Positions 55,513 through 64,000 of a stretch of DNA of 64,000 nt are shown here, piece after piece; the first letter of the stretch is position 1, and each line of letters opens with the position of its first letter. The stretch lies in the NCBI GenBank assembly GCA_021739765.1, contig JAIPBD010000017.1, forward strand, positions 1 through 64,000, given 5' to 3'. Origin of the DNA: Melioribacteraceae bacterium (lineage in GTDB: Bacteria > Bacteroidota > Ignavibacteria > Ignavibacteriales > Melioribacteraceae). The notes under the pieces are model-generated. The model was not told the origin of the DNA. It ran no database searches and saw nothing but the letters and a program-made list of their open reading frames with translations. A program made the translations under genes and the position numbers.

Positions 55513-56976
55513 TTACTCAAATTTAATGGTTTCAACTGCGGATTTGATTCTTCTGATAGTTTCATCTTTACCAATTGTCAGTACAATATCATACACACCC
55601 GGTCCTACTCCGATTCCACTAATAGCAAGCCGTAAAGGGTGAATTAATTGTCCATTCCCAACTTCGTTTTTTTCGGCAACGGTATGCAGCGCGAATTCAA
55701 AATTTTCCTTGGTCGGTTCATCGATCATTTCGAATGCTTCCGCAAGTTTTAATAGCAATTCAGCAGAACGTTCTTTCCAGCGTTTGGCAACAATTGCTTC
55801 ATCGTAGGATGTTGGGGGCTCGAAATAGTAGAAACTTTTTTCAAAAATATCAGTTACAAAATTGAGTCGTTCCTTCATTGATTCGATCGCGGATTTTAAA
55901 TACGCATCCGGATAATTGCCATTCTTATACTTTGTATTCGGTAATTCTTGTTTTACATAGTTTAGTAATTCATCAATAGATTTGGCTCGTATGTGTTCCG
56001 CATTTAACCATGATAGTTTTTCAACGTTAAATACGGCTCCGGCTTTATGTACACGTTCTAATGTAAATTTTTGGATCAATTCATTTAGAGTGTAAAAATC
56101 TTTTTGTTCACCCGCGCTCCAGCCAAGTAACGCAACAAAATTAATTAACGCCTCTTTCAAGTAACCTTTTGCGAGATAATCTTCAACCGCTACATCGCCT
56201 TGTCTTTTACTTAATTTGGATTTATCCGGATTAAGCAAAAGAGGGAGGTGGGCAAACTTCGGCAATTCCCAACCGAAAGCTTCATATAAAATTACATGTT
56301 TCGGCGTAGACGTTAACCACTCTTCGCCTCTAATGACATGTGTGATTTTCATTAAATGATCATCAACAACATTTGCGAGATGGTAAGTTGGGAATCCGTC
56401 ACTTTTTATCAACACCTGATCATCGATAGTATCCCGATCAAATTCAACTCGATCTCTTACTATATCGTTAAAAATTACCTTTATTCCCGGTCTGATATTT
56501 AGTCTTACTACAAAACTTTCGCCTGATTCAAACTTCTGCTTTTTCACTTCATCGGATAAATACAAACAATGTTTATCGTATTTCACTTGAGGTAATTTCT
56601 GTTTTTGCTGCTCTTCTCTTAAATTTAATAATCGTTCCTGTGAGCAGAAACATCTATACGCGTGTCCATTTTCGATCAATTGATTCGCGTGATCATGATA
56701 GATTTCAAGTCGTTCGGATTGAATGTATGGACCAAAATCACCTTCATTGCCCGGACCTTCAAAATCTTCCAATCCTATAAATTTAAGAACATCGATAAGC
56801 TGCTCGGTGGCTCCTTCTACAAACCTATTTCTGTCTGTGTCTTCAATCCGAAGCACAAATTGACCACCGGTATTCTTTGCGAAAAGGTAATTATATAATG
56901 CTGTTCTCAAACCACCAATGTGCAAATATCCTGTTGGACTTGGTGCGAAACGAACTCGAGGTTTTTGGTTTATCAT
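55513..56976 (-). CDS. gltX: Glutamyl-tRNA synthetase
   Basis: This enzyme charges tRNA-Glu. The 487-residue protein has FAPSPTGYLHIGGLRTALYN with the HIGG signature, LRIEDTDRNR, HVIRGEEWLTSTP and the KLSKR loop; the helical anticodon-binding domain is complete. It is the first gene of a gltX-glnS pair. The cluster CxCx zinc region seen in some bacterial enzymes is present only as a short CFCSQE. Confidence 0.97.
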   Translation of the reverse strand: MINQKPRVRFAPSPTGYLHIGGLRTALYNYLFAKNTGGQFVLRIEDTDRNRFVEGATEQLIDVLKFIGLEDFEGPGNEGDFGPYIQSERLEIYHDHANQLIENGHAYRCFCSQERLLNLREEQQKQKLPQVKYDKHCLYLSDEVKKQKFESGESFVVRLNIRPGIKVIFNDIVRDRVEFDRDTIDDQVLIKSDGFPTYHLANVVDDHLMKITHVIRGEEWLTSTPKHVILYEAFGWELPKFAHLPLLLNPDKSKLSKRQGDVAVEDYLAKGYLKEALINFVALLGWSAGEQKDFYTLNELIQKFTLERVHKAGAVFNVEKLSWLNAEHIRAKSIDELLNYVKQELPNTKYKNGNYPDAYLKSAIESMKERLNFVTDIFEKSFYYFEPPTSYDEAIVAKRWKERSAELLLKLAEAFEMIDEPTKENFEFALHTVAEKNEVGNGQLIHPLRLAISGIGVGPGVYDIVLTIGKDETIRRIKSAVETIKFE

Positions 56977-57066
56977 AATTGATATTCTAATCTTGTTTTA
57001 AATGAAGGATCAAAGATAGCAACAATCTGTTTCTGAATAAATACGTCCTGCTGCAAGATTTAAGTG

Positions 57067-57582
57067 TTATTTAGGAGTTTTTGTATAATATTTTACTTTT
57101 TCAATAAACTCTTTACTATCAATCGGCTTTGGAATATAATCCGTCGCGCCGGCCTGTAAACATTTTTCGCGATCGCCTTTCATTGCAAAAGCCGTAAGTG
57201 CAATAATTGGAGTCTCTTTATAAGCGTTAATTTGTCGAATTTTCTCGGTCGCTTCAAAACCGTTCATAACGGGCATTTGCATATCCATAAGAATAAGGTC
57301 GAACTGATCTTTTTCCGCCATTTTTAAAGCATCCTCTCCATTCTCAACAATCACAATATCTTGGAAATCATTTTTCTTCAAGAGTCTTGTAACAATTATT
57401 TGAGAATGTTTGTAATCTTCAGCTAATAAAATTTTAATGCCTTCGGTTCGCTGAATAACTTCCTCAACCGGAGGGGGAGTTTCATAACGATTGATCATTG
57501 CATTAATGGTATCGGAAAGATCTTCGATATAAGTGCTGCGTTTATCTAATAATTCTTCAAATAAGCCATCAATTTTTTGCAA
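57067..57582 (-). CDS. Hybrid histidine kinase, C-terminal part: third receiver domain (frameshifted)
   Basis: This 171-residue ORF continues the kinase of the next entry. It begins in a helical linker (QKIDGLFEELLDKRSTYIED) and carries a complete receiver domain: ILLAEDYKHS, phospho-Asp in ILMDMQMPVMNGFEA, Thr in IALTAFAMKGD and the Lys in YIPKPID. Joining it to the larger ORF by removing one 8-bp repeat unit restores ANLPIIIYTGKENYQDD and gives a 796-residue protein. As it stands it could at most be made separately, and the visible start is internal. Confidence 0.85.
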   Translation of the reverse strand: MQKIDGLFEELLDKRSTYIEDLSDTINAMINRYETPPPVEEVIQRTEGIKILLAEDYKHSQIIVTRLLKKNDFQDIVIVENGEDALKMAEKDQFDLILMDMQMPVMNGFEATEKIRQINAYKETPIIALTAFAMKGDREKCLQAGATDYIPKPIDSKEFIEKVKYYTKTPK

Positions 57583-59465
57583 ATCATCTTGGTAATTCTC
57601 TTTTCCCGTGTAAATAATAATTGGCAGATTGGCAGATTGGCAAATTTGGGTGAAGATTTAATCAATTTAATTAATTCAAATCCATTTGGATGTGGCATAT
57701 CCAGATCGATAATTGCAAGATCAATATCTTTGTCCTGAATCAAATCCATAACATTGGCAGAAATATTTTCAGCAACGGCGTTAAATCCGGCTGTTTCAAT
57801 TGCCTGTTTAATAAGATTCATGGTAGGGATATCATCATCAACACATAAAACATTTGAATTTTGGCGAAGTTTAAATGAAGTTAATGTTTCAACCAAGAAA
57901 TTGTAATTGATCGGTTTTACAAAGTATTCAACCGGTCCCATCATAAATGCTTTCTGTTGCTCAGTATCAACAGACATAACAATTATAGGCGTACCTTTAC
58001 ACTTGGGATGTTTCCTAATTTGTTGAACCAGTTCGAGTCCGTTGGCATTCGGAATTTCGATATTAAGAATGATTGCCAAATATGTTTTTTTGTCAAGAAA
58101 TGTGAAAATATCTTCCGGAGAGCTAACCAATTCCGGAGTGTAACCCCACTTTTCCAAATTGGTTTTAAGAATTTTTTGACTCGCGTAATCATCTTCAATC
58201 ACCAGTACGGAATTATCAGCATTTGGTACCGGCTGTGGTATTTTTGTAATATTTTCTTCAAGCACTGTAACTTTATCCTTAAATAATGAAAAAGTGATTG
58301 ACGAACCTTGGCCCTGTGTGCTTTCAAACTTAATAACACCACCGAAAAATTTGACATACTCTTTCACAAGGGTAAAACCCAATGCGCTGAGTGTAGTGTG
58401 TCTCAATTTATCAATAGATGAAAGTTTAAAAGGTTTGAAAACATCTACTTTTACGTCAGGTGAAACACCAATACCGGAATCCGTAACCGAGAACTGCAAT
58501 CCTCCTTCAGGTTTACCGGTAACAATAATATTTATAGAGCCGTTCGTAGTTAGTTTGGATGAGAACATTAGAATATTATTTAAAACATATCTCAGCTTCT
58601 GATCATCTATTTCAATTCTATCCGGAATGTCACCTTCAAAATTGAGAGCAATCGTATTTGAAGCATTCTCTTTTTTGTTTTTGAATAAATCGACAATGTC
58701 TTCTAACATTGATTTAATACTTATTGATTTATTCTTAACCGAGATATTCCCACTTTCTAATTTCGCCAAATCTATTAGGTCGTTAACGGAGAGCAATAAA
58801 TCGTGAGCATTCTGTTTGATGGTGCTTACATTTTCCGACTGAGAAGAGGTCAGATTATCCTCAGAGAGAATAGAAGTGAACCCGACAATTGTGTTAATTG
58901 GTCCTCTTAATTCATTTCCGGTCGAAACGACTATTTTTGAGAATTCGCTTGGTGTATCTGATTGTGGTTTTGCCGACGATAGGGAAGATTGTGAATCGTT
59001 TCCTTTCCAAACTTTCCAAAGATGATCAATAAGATCCGAAACTTGATTCAAATCAGTTAAATCATCCTGATTGAATGGCGTTTTTTTAGCCAATTTAAGA
59101 AATGCCTTCGTGCCGTCGAAAAGATCAAATTTATAGCAACTTTCATAAACTAAAAATTCCGATACCTGCAATTCGCACTTCGCATCGGTGTTTAAACCAT
59201 TTTCTCCACTATTGATCAATTTACAAATGGAACAATTTACTTTAGTGCCATTTAAGTATGCTTTTTTTGCGTTTTTGGATTTCCCCAATACCATCAAATC
59301 ATTATTCGAGCCTTCAATACTGAACAACACAACGCCCTGCAGTTGATATTGCTCGGAAAGGAAATCGCAAAGTTCATCGGGAAAGTCTTCATTTTGGGCT
59401 GAAGCAATTTTTATTACGGTATTAAACCGATTTATTAAGCTTGAAAGAGGAGAATCTGGTGACAT
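57546..59465 (-). CDS. Hybrid histidine kinase, N-terminal part: HisKA with His to Asn, HATPase, two receivers (frameshifted)
   Basis: An N-terminal GAF-like sensor domain (~15-150) contains several Cys residues. The HisKA motif reads STGNELRGPIN, with Asn184 where the phospho-acceptor His belongs. HATPase_c keeps an Asn in the N-box (YVLNNIL) and DSGIGV, but the G2 box is weak (SALGFTLVKEY). The first receiver (~420-535) has Asn468 instead of the phospho-Asp (AIILNIEIP); the second (~540-635) has a normal AIIDLDMP. The frame then breaks at the 8-bp repeat. A third receiver follows in the next ORF. The protein looks like a scaffold or phospho-sink more than a working kinase. Confidence 0.85.
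   Translation of the reverse strand: MSPDSPLSSLINRFNTVIKIASAQNEDFPDELCDFLSEQYQLQGVVLFSIEGSNNDLMVLGKSKNAKKAYLNGTKVNCSICKLINSGENGLNTDAKCELQVSEFLVYESCYKFDLFDGTKAFLKLAKKTPFNQDDLTDLNQVSDLIDHLWKVWKGNDSQSSLSSAKPQSDTPSEFSKIVVSTGNELRGPINTIVGFTSILSEDNLTSSQSENVSTIKQNAHDLLLSVNDLIDLAKLESGNISVKNKSISIKSMLEDIVDLFKNKKENASNTIALNFEGDIPDRIEIDDQKLRYVLNNILMFSSKLTTNGSINIIVTGKPEGGLQFSVTDSGIGVSPDVKVDVFKPFKLSSIDKLRHTTLSALGFTLVKEYVKFFGGVIKFESTQGQGSSITFSLFKDKVTVLEENITKIPQPVPNADNSVLVIEDDYASQKILKTNLEKWGYTPELVSSPEDIFTFLDKKTYLAIILNIEIPNANGLELVQQIRKHPKCKGTPIIVMSVDTEQQKAFMMGPVEYFVKPINYNFLVETLTSFKLRQNSNVLCVDDDIPTMNLIKQAIETAGFNAVAENISANVMDLIQDKDIDLAIIDLDMPHPNGFELIKLIKSSPKFANLPICQLLFTREKRITKMICKKLMAYLKNY
57621..57642. repeat. 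8-bp tandem repeat (2.75 copies) causing a frameshift in the hybrid kinase
   Basis: The unit TTGGCAGA occurs at 57621-57628 and 57629-57636, followed by TTGGCA. One extra copy shifts the frame by 8 nt, and deleting one copy restores the open frame across the receiver-domain boundary. Confidence 0.88.
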
Positions 59466-59569
59466 ACGGTTTCTTTATTTATTACTGAGTCTGTTTTCAA
59501 ATATATAAAAAATGAGACAAATTAATTTGATTTGATATTTCTATTGTGAGAAATCTTCAATTCATTATT

Positions 59570-61717
59570 TCACAGATTTTCAATAAAATAATTGCTGATC
59601 TTTGAATAAAGATGCACGGCATCTTTGCCTCCAACACCATGCGGATGTCCAATATAAGGATAATAATCCAACGGGATGTTTTTATTAGCTGCCATTTCTG
59701 CAAACTTTAATGAATTCTGCCAAACCACAACAGGGTCTTTTGTGCCGTGAACAAGCAGGAGTTTACCTTTTAAATTTTCCACATAACTCAAAAGACTTGC
59801 TTCTTTATAGCCGTCCGGATTTGTCTGTGGTGTATCCATATATCGTTCGGTATACATTACTTCATAAAATTTCCAGTCAATGACAGCACCGCCGCCGACA
59901 CCAACTTTAAAAGCGTTATTTGTTCGTGTCATTAAAGAAGTAGTCATGAATCCGCCATAACTCCATCCGAAAACTCCAATTCGATCCGAATCTACATAAG
60001 GAAGCGATTTTAGATATTTAACACCAGTTAATTGATCCTCTACTTCGAATGTACCTAATCTCCTGAAAGTCGCCTGCTCAAAATCTCTACCACGATTTGC
60101 CGATCCTCTCGAATCCAGGGTAAAAACTATAAATCCCTTTTGTGCCATATATTGAAACCAAAGATGATATCTGCCGCCGGGCCATGAATTAGTAACTAAC
60201 TGTACATGAGGACCGCCGTATACATAAACAATAACCGGATATTTTTTAGATTCATCGAAATCTGGCGGGAAAATTATTCTACTGTACAGTTCGAATTTCT
60301 CATCACCCTCAATTGAGAATATTTTCATTTCGCCTAAGTTGTATTCGGAATACGGATTATCAGATTCGAGGAGAGTTACGATCAAATCGCCATCGGTGTT
60401 AATTAACGAAATTTTTCGCGGAGTCTCTATACTGGAATAAGTATCAAGCGCAAATGACTTATCGGAATTCAATTTTATGTTATGGGTTCCCGCTTCATTT
60501 GTGATTTTTGTGAGGGAGGAGCCATCTAAATCAACTTTATATAAATGTCTTTCAAGCGGTGATTCTTTAGTTCCTTCAAAATACAGGTTGTTATTTTCGT
60601 CGGAACCAAGATATTCCGTAATTACCCAATCACCTTTGGTAACTTGATTAATTAAAGTTCCATCAGTATTGTAATGGTAAAGATGATCGTATCCGTCTCT
60701 TTCTGAAATCCAAATAAAATCATTCTCAGAACCTTCTAATAAGTGGAGAGGATGTTCGGGTTCAACGTATTTTTCATGTTTTTCTTCAAAAAGAGTTTTA
60801 ACCAAATCTCCGGTTTCCACCGAATATTTGTTAAGTATTAAATGATTTTGATCACGATTAAGAATACCTACAAAAATATTTTCCTCGTCCGGTGACCACG
60901 TAACCGAAGTGAGATATTTATCCTTCGGGTCGCTGGTATTTAGCCAAATAGTAGATTTTGTCGAATGATTAAAGATTCCGAGAGTAACTAATTCACTTGT
61001 TTGACCAGCCATTGGATAACGAATATTTTCCAGAACTGCCGGAGTAGATTTTAAGTCAACCAACGGATAATTGGTAACCATTGACTCATCTTTTCTATAA
61101 AATGCGGTGAAATTACTTTTTGGTGATATAAAAATACCGTCGGAAATGCCAAACTCACTTCTGTGAACAGTTTGTCCGTTAAGTATTCCGTCCAAAGTAT
61201 CCGCAGTAATTTGAAAATGTTCATCTGAATTATAACCGATAAATAAATTCTGGCCGATAGTGTAAAGGATTGTTTTATTATCCCCGGCAAATTCTAAATT
61301 TTCGGCATTGTTCGGTTTGGAATTAAGCAATTCCAAAACTTTGGATTTAACATCGAAGTTGAAAAGTGAATCCCCATTCCAGAATCTAAAACTATCCCGG
61401 GAAATCCATGTGATCGAAGGGAACCTTTTTAATTGACCAAAATTCGAACTGGAGAGATGACTATTTAATAATTCAAGTTTGACGATATTGCTTTCTTCAA
61501 GATTTGTTGCGGATCTGATTACAAGCCCATCTTGATCTTCAGAATAATAGTAGAATAAATCAGTATTATCAATCCAGTTTAACTGCCGTAAATTATCCGG
61601 AGCCAATTTTGAATAGGAATTTAAAACAACATCTTCAATTGTGAAATTTTGCGACTGAGCATTGATAAATAAGGGAAGGACAAGAAGGATTAATACTTTT
61701 TTAAATATAGATGACAT
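59570..61717 (-). CDS. Secreted dipeptidyl-peptidase IV / prolyl oligopeptidase family peptidase (S9)
   Basis: The 715-residue protein has a signal peptide (to about 20), a beta-propeller DPPIV_N domain (~30-450), and a C-terminal alpha/beta-hydrolase domain. The nucleophile motif is GWSYGGFM, the acid region is HGTKDPVV and the catalytic His is in GHPHGVGG. All three are in place, so it should cleave X-Pro or X-Ala dipeptides from N-termini in the periplasm or outside. This is common in peptide-using FCB bacteria. Confidence 0.93.
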   Translation of the reverse strand: MSSIFKKVLILLVLPLFINAQSQNFTIEDVVLNSYSKLAPDNLRQLNWIDNTDLFYYYSEDQDGLVIRSATNLEESNIVKLELLNSHLSSSNFGQLKRFPSITWISRDSFRFWNGDSLFNFDVKSKVLELLNSKPNNAENLEFAGDNKTILYTIGQNLFIGYNSDEHFQITADTLDGILNGQTVHRSEFGISDGIFISPKSNFTAFYRKDESMVTNYPLVDLKSTPAVLENIRYPMAGQTSELVTLGIFNHSTKSTIWLNTSDPKDKYLTSVTWSPDEENIFVGILNRDQNHLILNKYSVETGDLVKTLFEEKHEKYVEPEHPLHLLEGSENDFIWISERDGYDHLYHYNTDGTLINQVTKGDWVITEYLGSDENNNLYFEGTKESPLERHLYKVDLDGSSLTKITNEAGTHNIKLNSDKSFALDTYSSIETPRKISLINTDGDLIVTLLESDNPYSEYNLGEMKIFSIEGDEKFELYSRIIFPPDFDESKKYPVIVYVYGGPHVQLVTNSWPGGRYHLWFQYMAQKGFIVFTLDSRGSANRGRDFEQATFRRLGTFEVEDQLTGVKYLKSLPYVDSDRIGVFGWSYGGFMTTSLMTRTNNAFKVGVGGGAVIDWKFYEVMYTERYMDTPQTNPDGYKEASLLSYVENLKGKLLLVHGTKDPVVVWQNSLKFAEMAANKNIPLDYYPYIGHPHGVGGKDAVHLYSKISNYFIENL

Positions 61718-61877
61718 AGTTGCCTCTTATTATATTAGGAAGGAAAAAATAAAAAAAGGATCTTTCTTAAACCTCGATTTGCCTTTCGAAAACTATTAAA
61801 ACATTCGAATAACACTATAGTTCAAAGTATTTGTTTCAAAAGCAAAGCCGAAAAGTCAATTCTGAAAGAGACCCGAT

Positions 61878-62516
61878 TTATTTACTATCAGATTTTTTTT
61901 CGTCCTTAGGAACTGATCTTGTTTCAAATACTTTATCGATCAAATTATAGCTCTGAGCTTCTTTCGAATTCATATAATAATCTCTATCGCAATCTTTTGT
62001 AATCTGATCAATTTCTTTACCGGTATGTTCGGCTAAAATTTGATAAAGTGTATCTCTTGTTTTAAGCATTTCCCGTGCATGAATCTGAATATCAGAGGTT
62101 TGCCCTTGAAGACCGCCAATCCAAGGTTGGTGAATCATAATTTTTGAGTTGGGGAGGGAGAAGCGTTTACCTTTTGCTCCGCCGGCTAATAGAATAGCAC
62201 CCATGCTCGCGGCTAATCCGACACAAATTGTAGAAACATCAGCTTTGATATATTTCATGGTGTCATAAATAGCTAATCCGGCCGAAACACTTCCACCCGG
62301 AGAATTAATGTATAGCTTTATATCTTTGTCAGGATCTTCGGCTTCTAAGAATAATAATTGAGCGATTGTAAGACTCGCGACATGATCATCTACTCCGGTG
62401 CCGAGGAAAATTATCCTTTCTCTCAACAACCGAGAATATATGTCCATTCCTCGTTCACCGCGACCGGTTTGTTCAATTACATAAGGTACAAGTTGATTAT
62501 AAATTTCCGGCTTCAT
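61878..62516 (-). CDS. clpP: ATP-dependent Clp protease proteolytic subunit
   Basis: ClpP forms the 14-mer chamber that degrades proteins unfolded by ClpX or ClpA. The 212-residue protein has Ser104 in GLAASMGA, His129 in KIMIHQPW and Asp179 in CDRDYYM. The N-terminal propeptide is short. It lies 3 nt downstream of tig. clpX is not in the window. Confidence 0.97.
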   Translation of the reverse strand: MKPEIYNQLVPYVIEQTGRGERGMDIYSRLLRERIIFLGTGVDDHVASLTIAQLLFLEAEDPDKDIKLYINSPGGSVSAGLAIYDTMKYIKADVSTICVGLAASMGAILLAGGAKGKRFSLPNSKIMIHQPWIGGLQGQTSDIQIHAREMLKTRDTLYQILAEHTGKEIDQITKDCDRDYYMNSKEAQSYNLIDKVFETRSVPKDEKKSDSK

Positions 62517-62519
62517 TAA

Positions 62520-63824
62520 TTATTTTCCTTTTTTAGTCTTTTTCTCGCTTTTCGCTTTTTCATCGGGGTCAACATCAACAGCAACGTTGTTTGATTTCAA
62601 AAAGTCCATAACCTTTTCCTCGAGAAGAGCTTCACTTCGGTTCGAACTTTTATAGTAGGTCAACATTTTTTCAACTGAAAGCCCTGTTTGTGCGGCATCT
62701 TTTTCAGCAAGTACTCTTAAATCATCATCATTTACTTCAATTTTTTCAATTCTGGCAATATTTTCAGAAATAATTTGCCATTTAGCTGACCATTCCGCTC
62801 TAGGCTTCAATTGTTCCTTAACGGTTTTCTCATCAAAAGGTCTTTTTTGTCTCTGTGCTTCCTGTTTCTCTTGCTCTAATAAATTTTTATGAAGAAAATC
62901 TATATAACCTTTCGGGGGATCAAAATCATTTTTGGTTACAATTTCATTTAATAATGAATTGATGAAGATGTTTTCAGATTGGGAATCATAGTAACTTTTG
63001 AAGTTCTCTGAAATCATTTCTCTCAATTCATTCATGGATGTTGCTTTGTTGTTAGATAATGATTTGAAAAATTCTTCTGTCTGTTCCGGTGGAACAAGTT
63101 TTTCAATTTTTTTAACAACAGCATCGTAATGAAATTCTTCTTTTGGAGAATCATCTTCGGAGGGTCGTTCATCGGTAAAAGAAAAATTAAAATTTTCACC
63201 AACTTTTTTTCCGATCGCGCTATCAATAATTTCTTTATTAATATTATGCGCATCTAAGTCTATCGTAAAATCTTCATTTTTACTACCTTCTAAAGCATTC
63301 CCTTCACTATCAACTCTTTGAAGGTCAACGACTATTTTATGCTTTTTATCGGTAATTTCCTCAGTCTCTTCGAATGATGCTTTAGATTTCAACAAATGTT
63401 CGATTTCGTGTTCAACATCTTCATCGCGAAGTTTGAATACCGGTTTATCAATTTTAAGATTTTTATAATCTAGAATTTCCATTTCCGGTTTCACTTCATA
63501 CTTTACTTTAAATGCGAGTTTTTCACCGGGAACAAAATCAATATCGGTTAATGCAGGGGTACTGATTGGATTTAAGTTTTCTGATTCAACCACGGTCCAG
63601 AACTTGGAGTTTGCAATCTTTTCGCTGGCTTGATACTCAATCGCATCACCATACATTTTTTTTAGCATTTGCATGGGAACTTTTCCTTTGCGGAAACCAG
63701 GCATGGTTATTTTTTTTCTTTCTTCTTTGTAAGCGGCTTCAATCTCCGGTTTTATTTCATCATACGAAAGTGTGACCTCAATTTCGTGTTCTGAACTTGA
63801 TATAACATTAACCTTAGATTCCAA
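62520..63824 (-). CDS. tig: Trigger factor
   Basis: The ribosome-bound chaperone and peptidyl-prolyl isomerase has 434 residues. The N-terminal ribosome-binding domain has the signature PGFRKGKVPMQML near residue 45; a FKBP-type PPIase domain (~150-240) and a helical chaperone C-domain follow. The C-terminus ends in a Lys-rich tail. Its order tig-clpP is a common bacterial operon. tRNA-Leu lies upstream of it. Confidence 0.96.
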   Translation of the reverse strand: MESKVNVISSSEHEIEVTLSYDEIKPEIEAAYKEERKKITMPGFRKGKVPMQMLKKMYGDAIEYQASEKIANSKFWTVVESENLNPISTPALTDIDFVPGEKLAFKVKYEVKPEMEILDYKNLKIDKPVFKLRDEDVEHEIEHLLKSKASFEETEEITDKKHKIVVDLQRVDSEGNALEGSKNEDFTIDLDAHNINKEIIDSAIGKKVGENFNFSFTDERPSEDDSPKEEFHYDAVVKKIEKLVPPEQTEEFFKSLSNNKATSMNELREMISENFKSYYDSQSENIFINSLLNEIVTKNDFDPPKGYIDFLHKNLLEQEKQEAQRQKRPFDEKTVKEQLKPRAEWSAKWQIISENIARIEKIEVNDDDLRVLAEKDAAQTGLSVEKMLTYYKSSNRSEALLEEKVMDFLKSNNVAVDVDPDEKAKSEKKTKKGK

Positions 63825-63860
63825 ATCGACCTCTAATCGTGTTTTTGATTTTTTTTAGAT

Positions 63861-63945
63861 TGGTACGAAAGGGGGGACTCGAACCCCCACATCCTAAGAT
63901 ACTAGATCCTAAGTCTAGCGCGTCTACCAATTCCGCCACTCTCGC
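63861..63945 (-). tRNA. tRNA-Leu (UAG anticodon)
   Basis: The reverse strand folds as a class II tRNA with acceptor GCGAGAG, the same D-loop phrase AATTGGTAGACGC, the anticodon loop ACTTAGGA (anticodon UAG, codon CUA), a long variable arm, T-loop TTCGAGT, A73 and an encoded CCA. G1 pairs with U72. It lies just upstream of tig. Confidence 0.95.
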
Positions 63946-64000
63946 ATAGTTTTAAGCCTACAAAACTAACTTATTTTCAAATGCAAATCAATAAAAGAAA

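Noticed and set aside
1-64000. CRISPR arrays, insertion sequences or prophage genes
   Set aside because: No spaced direct repeats, transposase motifs or phage structural genes were seen; the only tandem repeats are protein-coding or the 8-bp site in the kinase.

Overview
The window is AT-rich bacterial chromosome, most consistent with the Ignavibacteria/Chlorobi side of the FCB group. Two very large surface proteins end in the type IX secretion tail seen in these bacteria (QNYPNPFNPTTSI near the start of the tail, KMLLLK at the end). Other clues are a pyruvate:ferredoxin oxidoreductase paired with a PreA-like protein, many TPR-containing sensor kinases, and frequent good Shine-Dalgarno sites. 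No rRNA, CRISPR array, insertion sequence or phage is visible. Lineage is inferred from gene content; no search was run.

Layout. 1-13 kb: a cell-surface block of two tandem paralogous T9SS cargo proteins (1079 and 2500 aa) and a GH9 glycosidase. 13.2-26.3 kb: a long same-strand run that I read as an undescribed exopolysaccharide synthesis/export locus. It holds a RecA/KaiC-like ATPase with a possible degenerate GGDEF domain, a TPR plus outer-membrane beta-barrel protein (PgaA-like layout), a processive family-2 glycosyltransferase, a membrane-anchored Pro/Thr-rich protein, a membrane-anchored deacetylase-like protein lacking recognisable catalytic His, an FN3 lipoprotein, and a PAS hybrid kinase with a degraded ATPase domain. 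26.3-37.5 kb: DNA repair and housekeeping genes: lexA with an MGMT-like protein and ogt, then sthA, a SpoVG-like gene, dinB, a BrnTA toxin-antitoxin pair, and a DnaE-type polymerase cut to 554 aa. 37.7-44.5 kb: nifJ, a PreA-like gene and small genes, including an esterase-fold protein without its nucleophile. 44.6-51.1 kb: three paralogous TPR histidine kinases in alternating orientation. 51.3-53.7 kb: a cold shock gene, a 42-codon Lys-rich gene, a B12-radical SAM gene and tRNA-Leu(CAA). 53.8-64 kb, minus strand: glnS and gltX, a three-receiver hybrid kinase, a DPP-IV-like peptidase, clpP, tig and tRNA-Leu(UAG).

Three genes are split by frameshifts whose causes can be read directly. They are one extra G in the glycosyltransferase at its DGD motif, one extra A in an A8 run in the PAS kinase, and one extra 8-bp repeat unit in the minus-strand hybrid kinase. 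The first two could be sequencing errors. The third is a tandem-repeat copy-number change and so a good candidate for real slippage or phase variation. Several signalling and enzyme proteins here also lack key residues: the pseudo-esterase, the kinase with His to Asn, the degraded ATPase domain, and the deacetylase-like protein.
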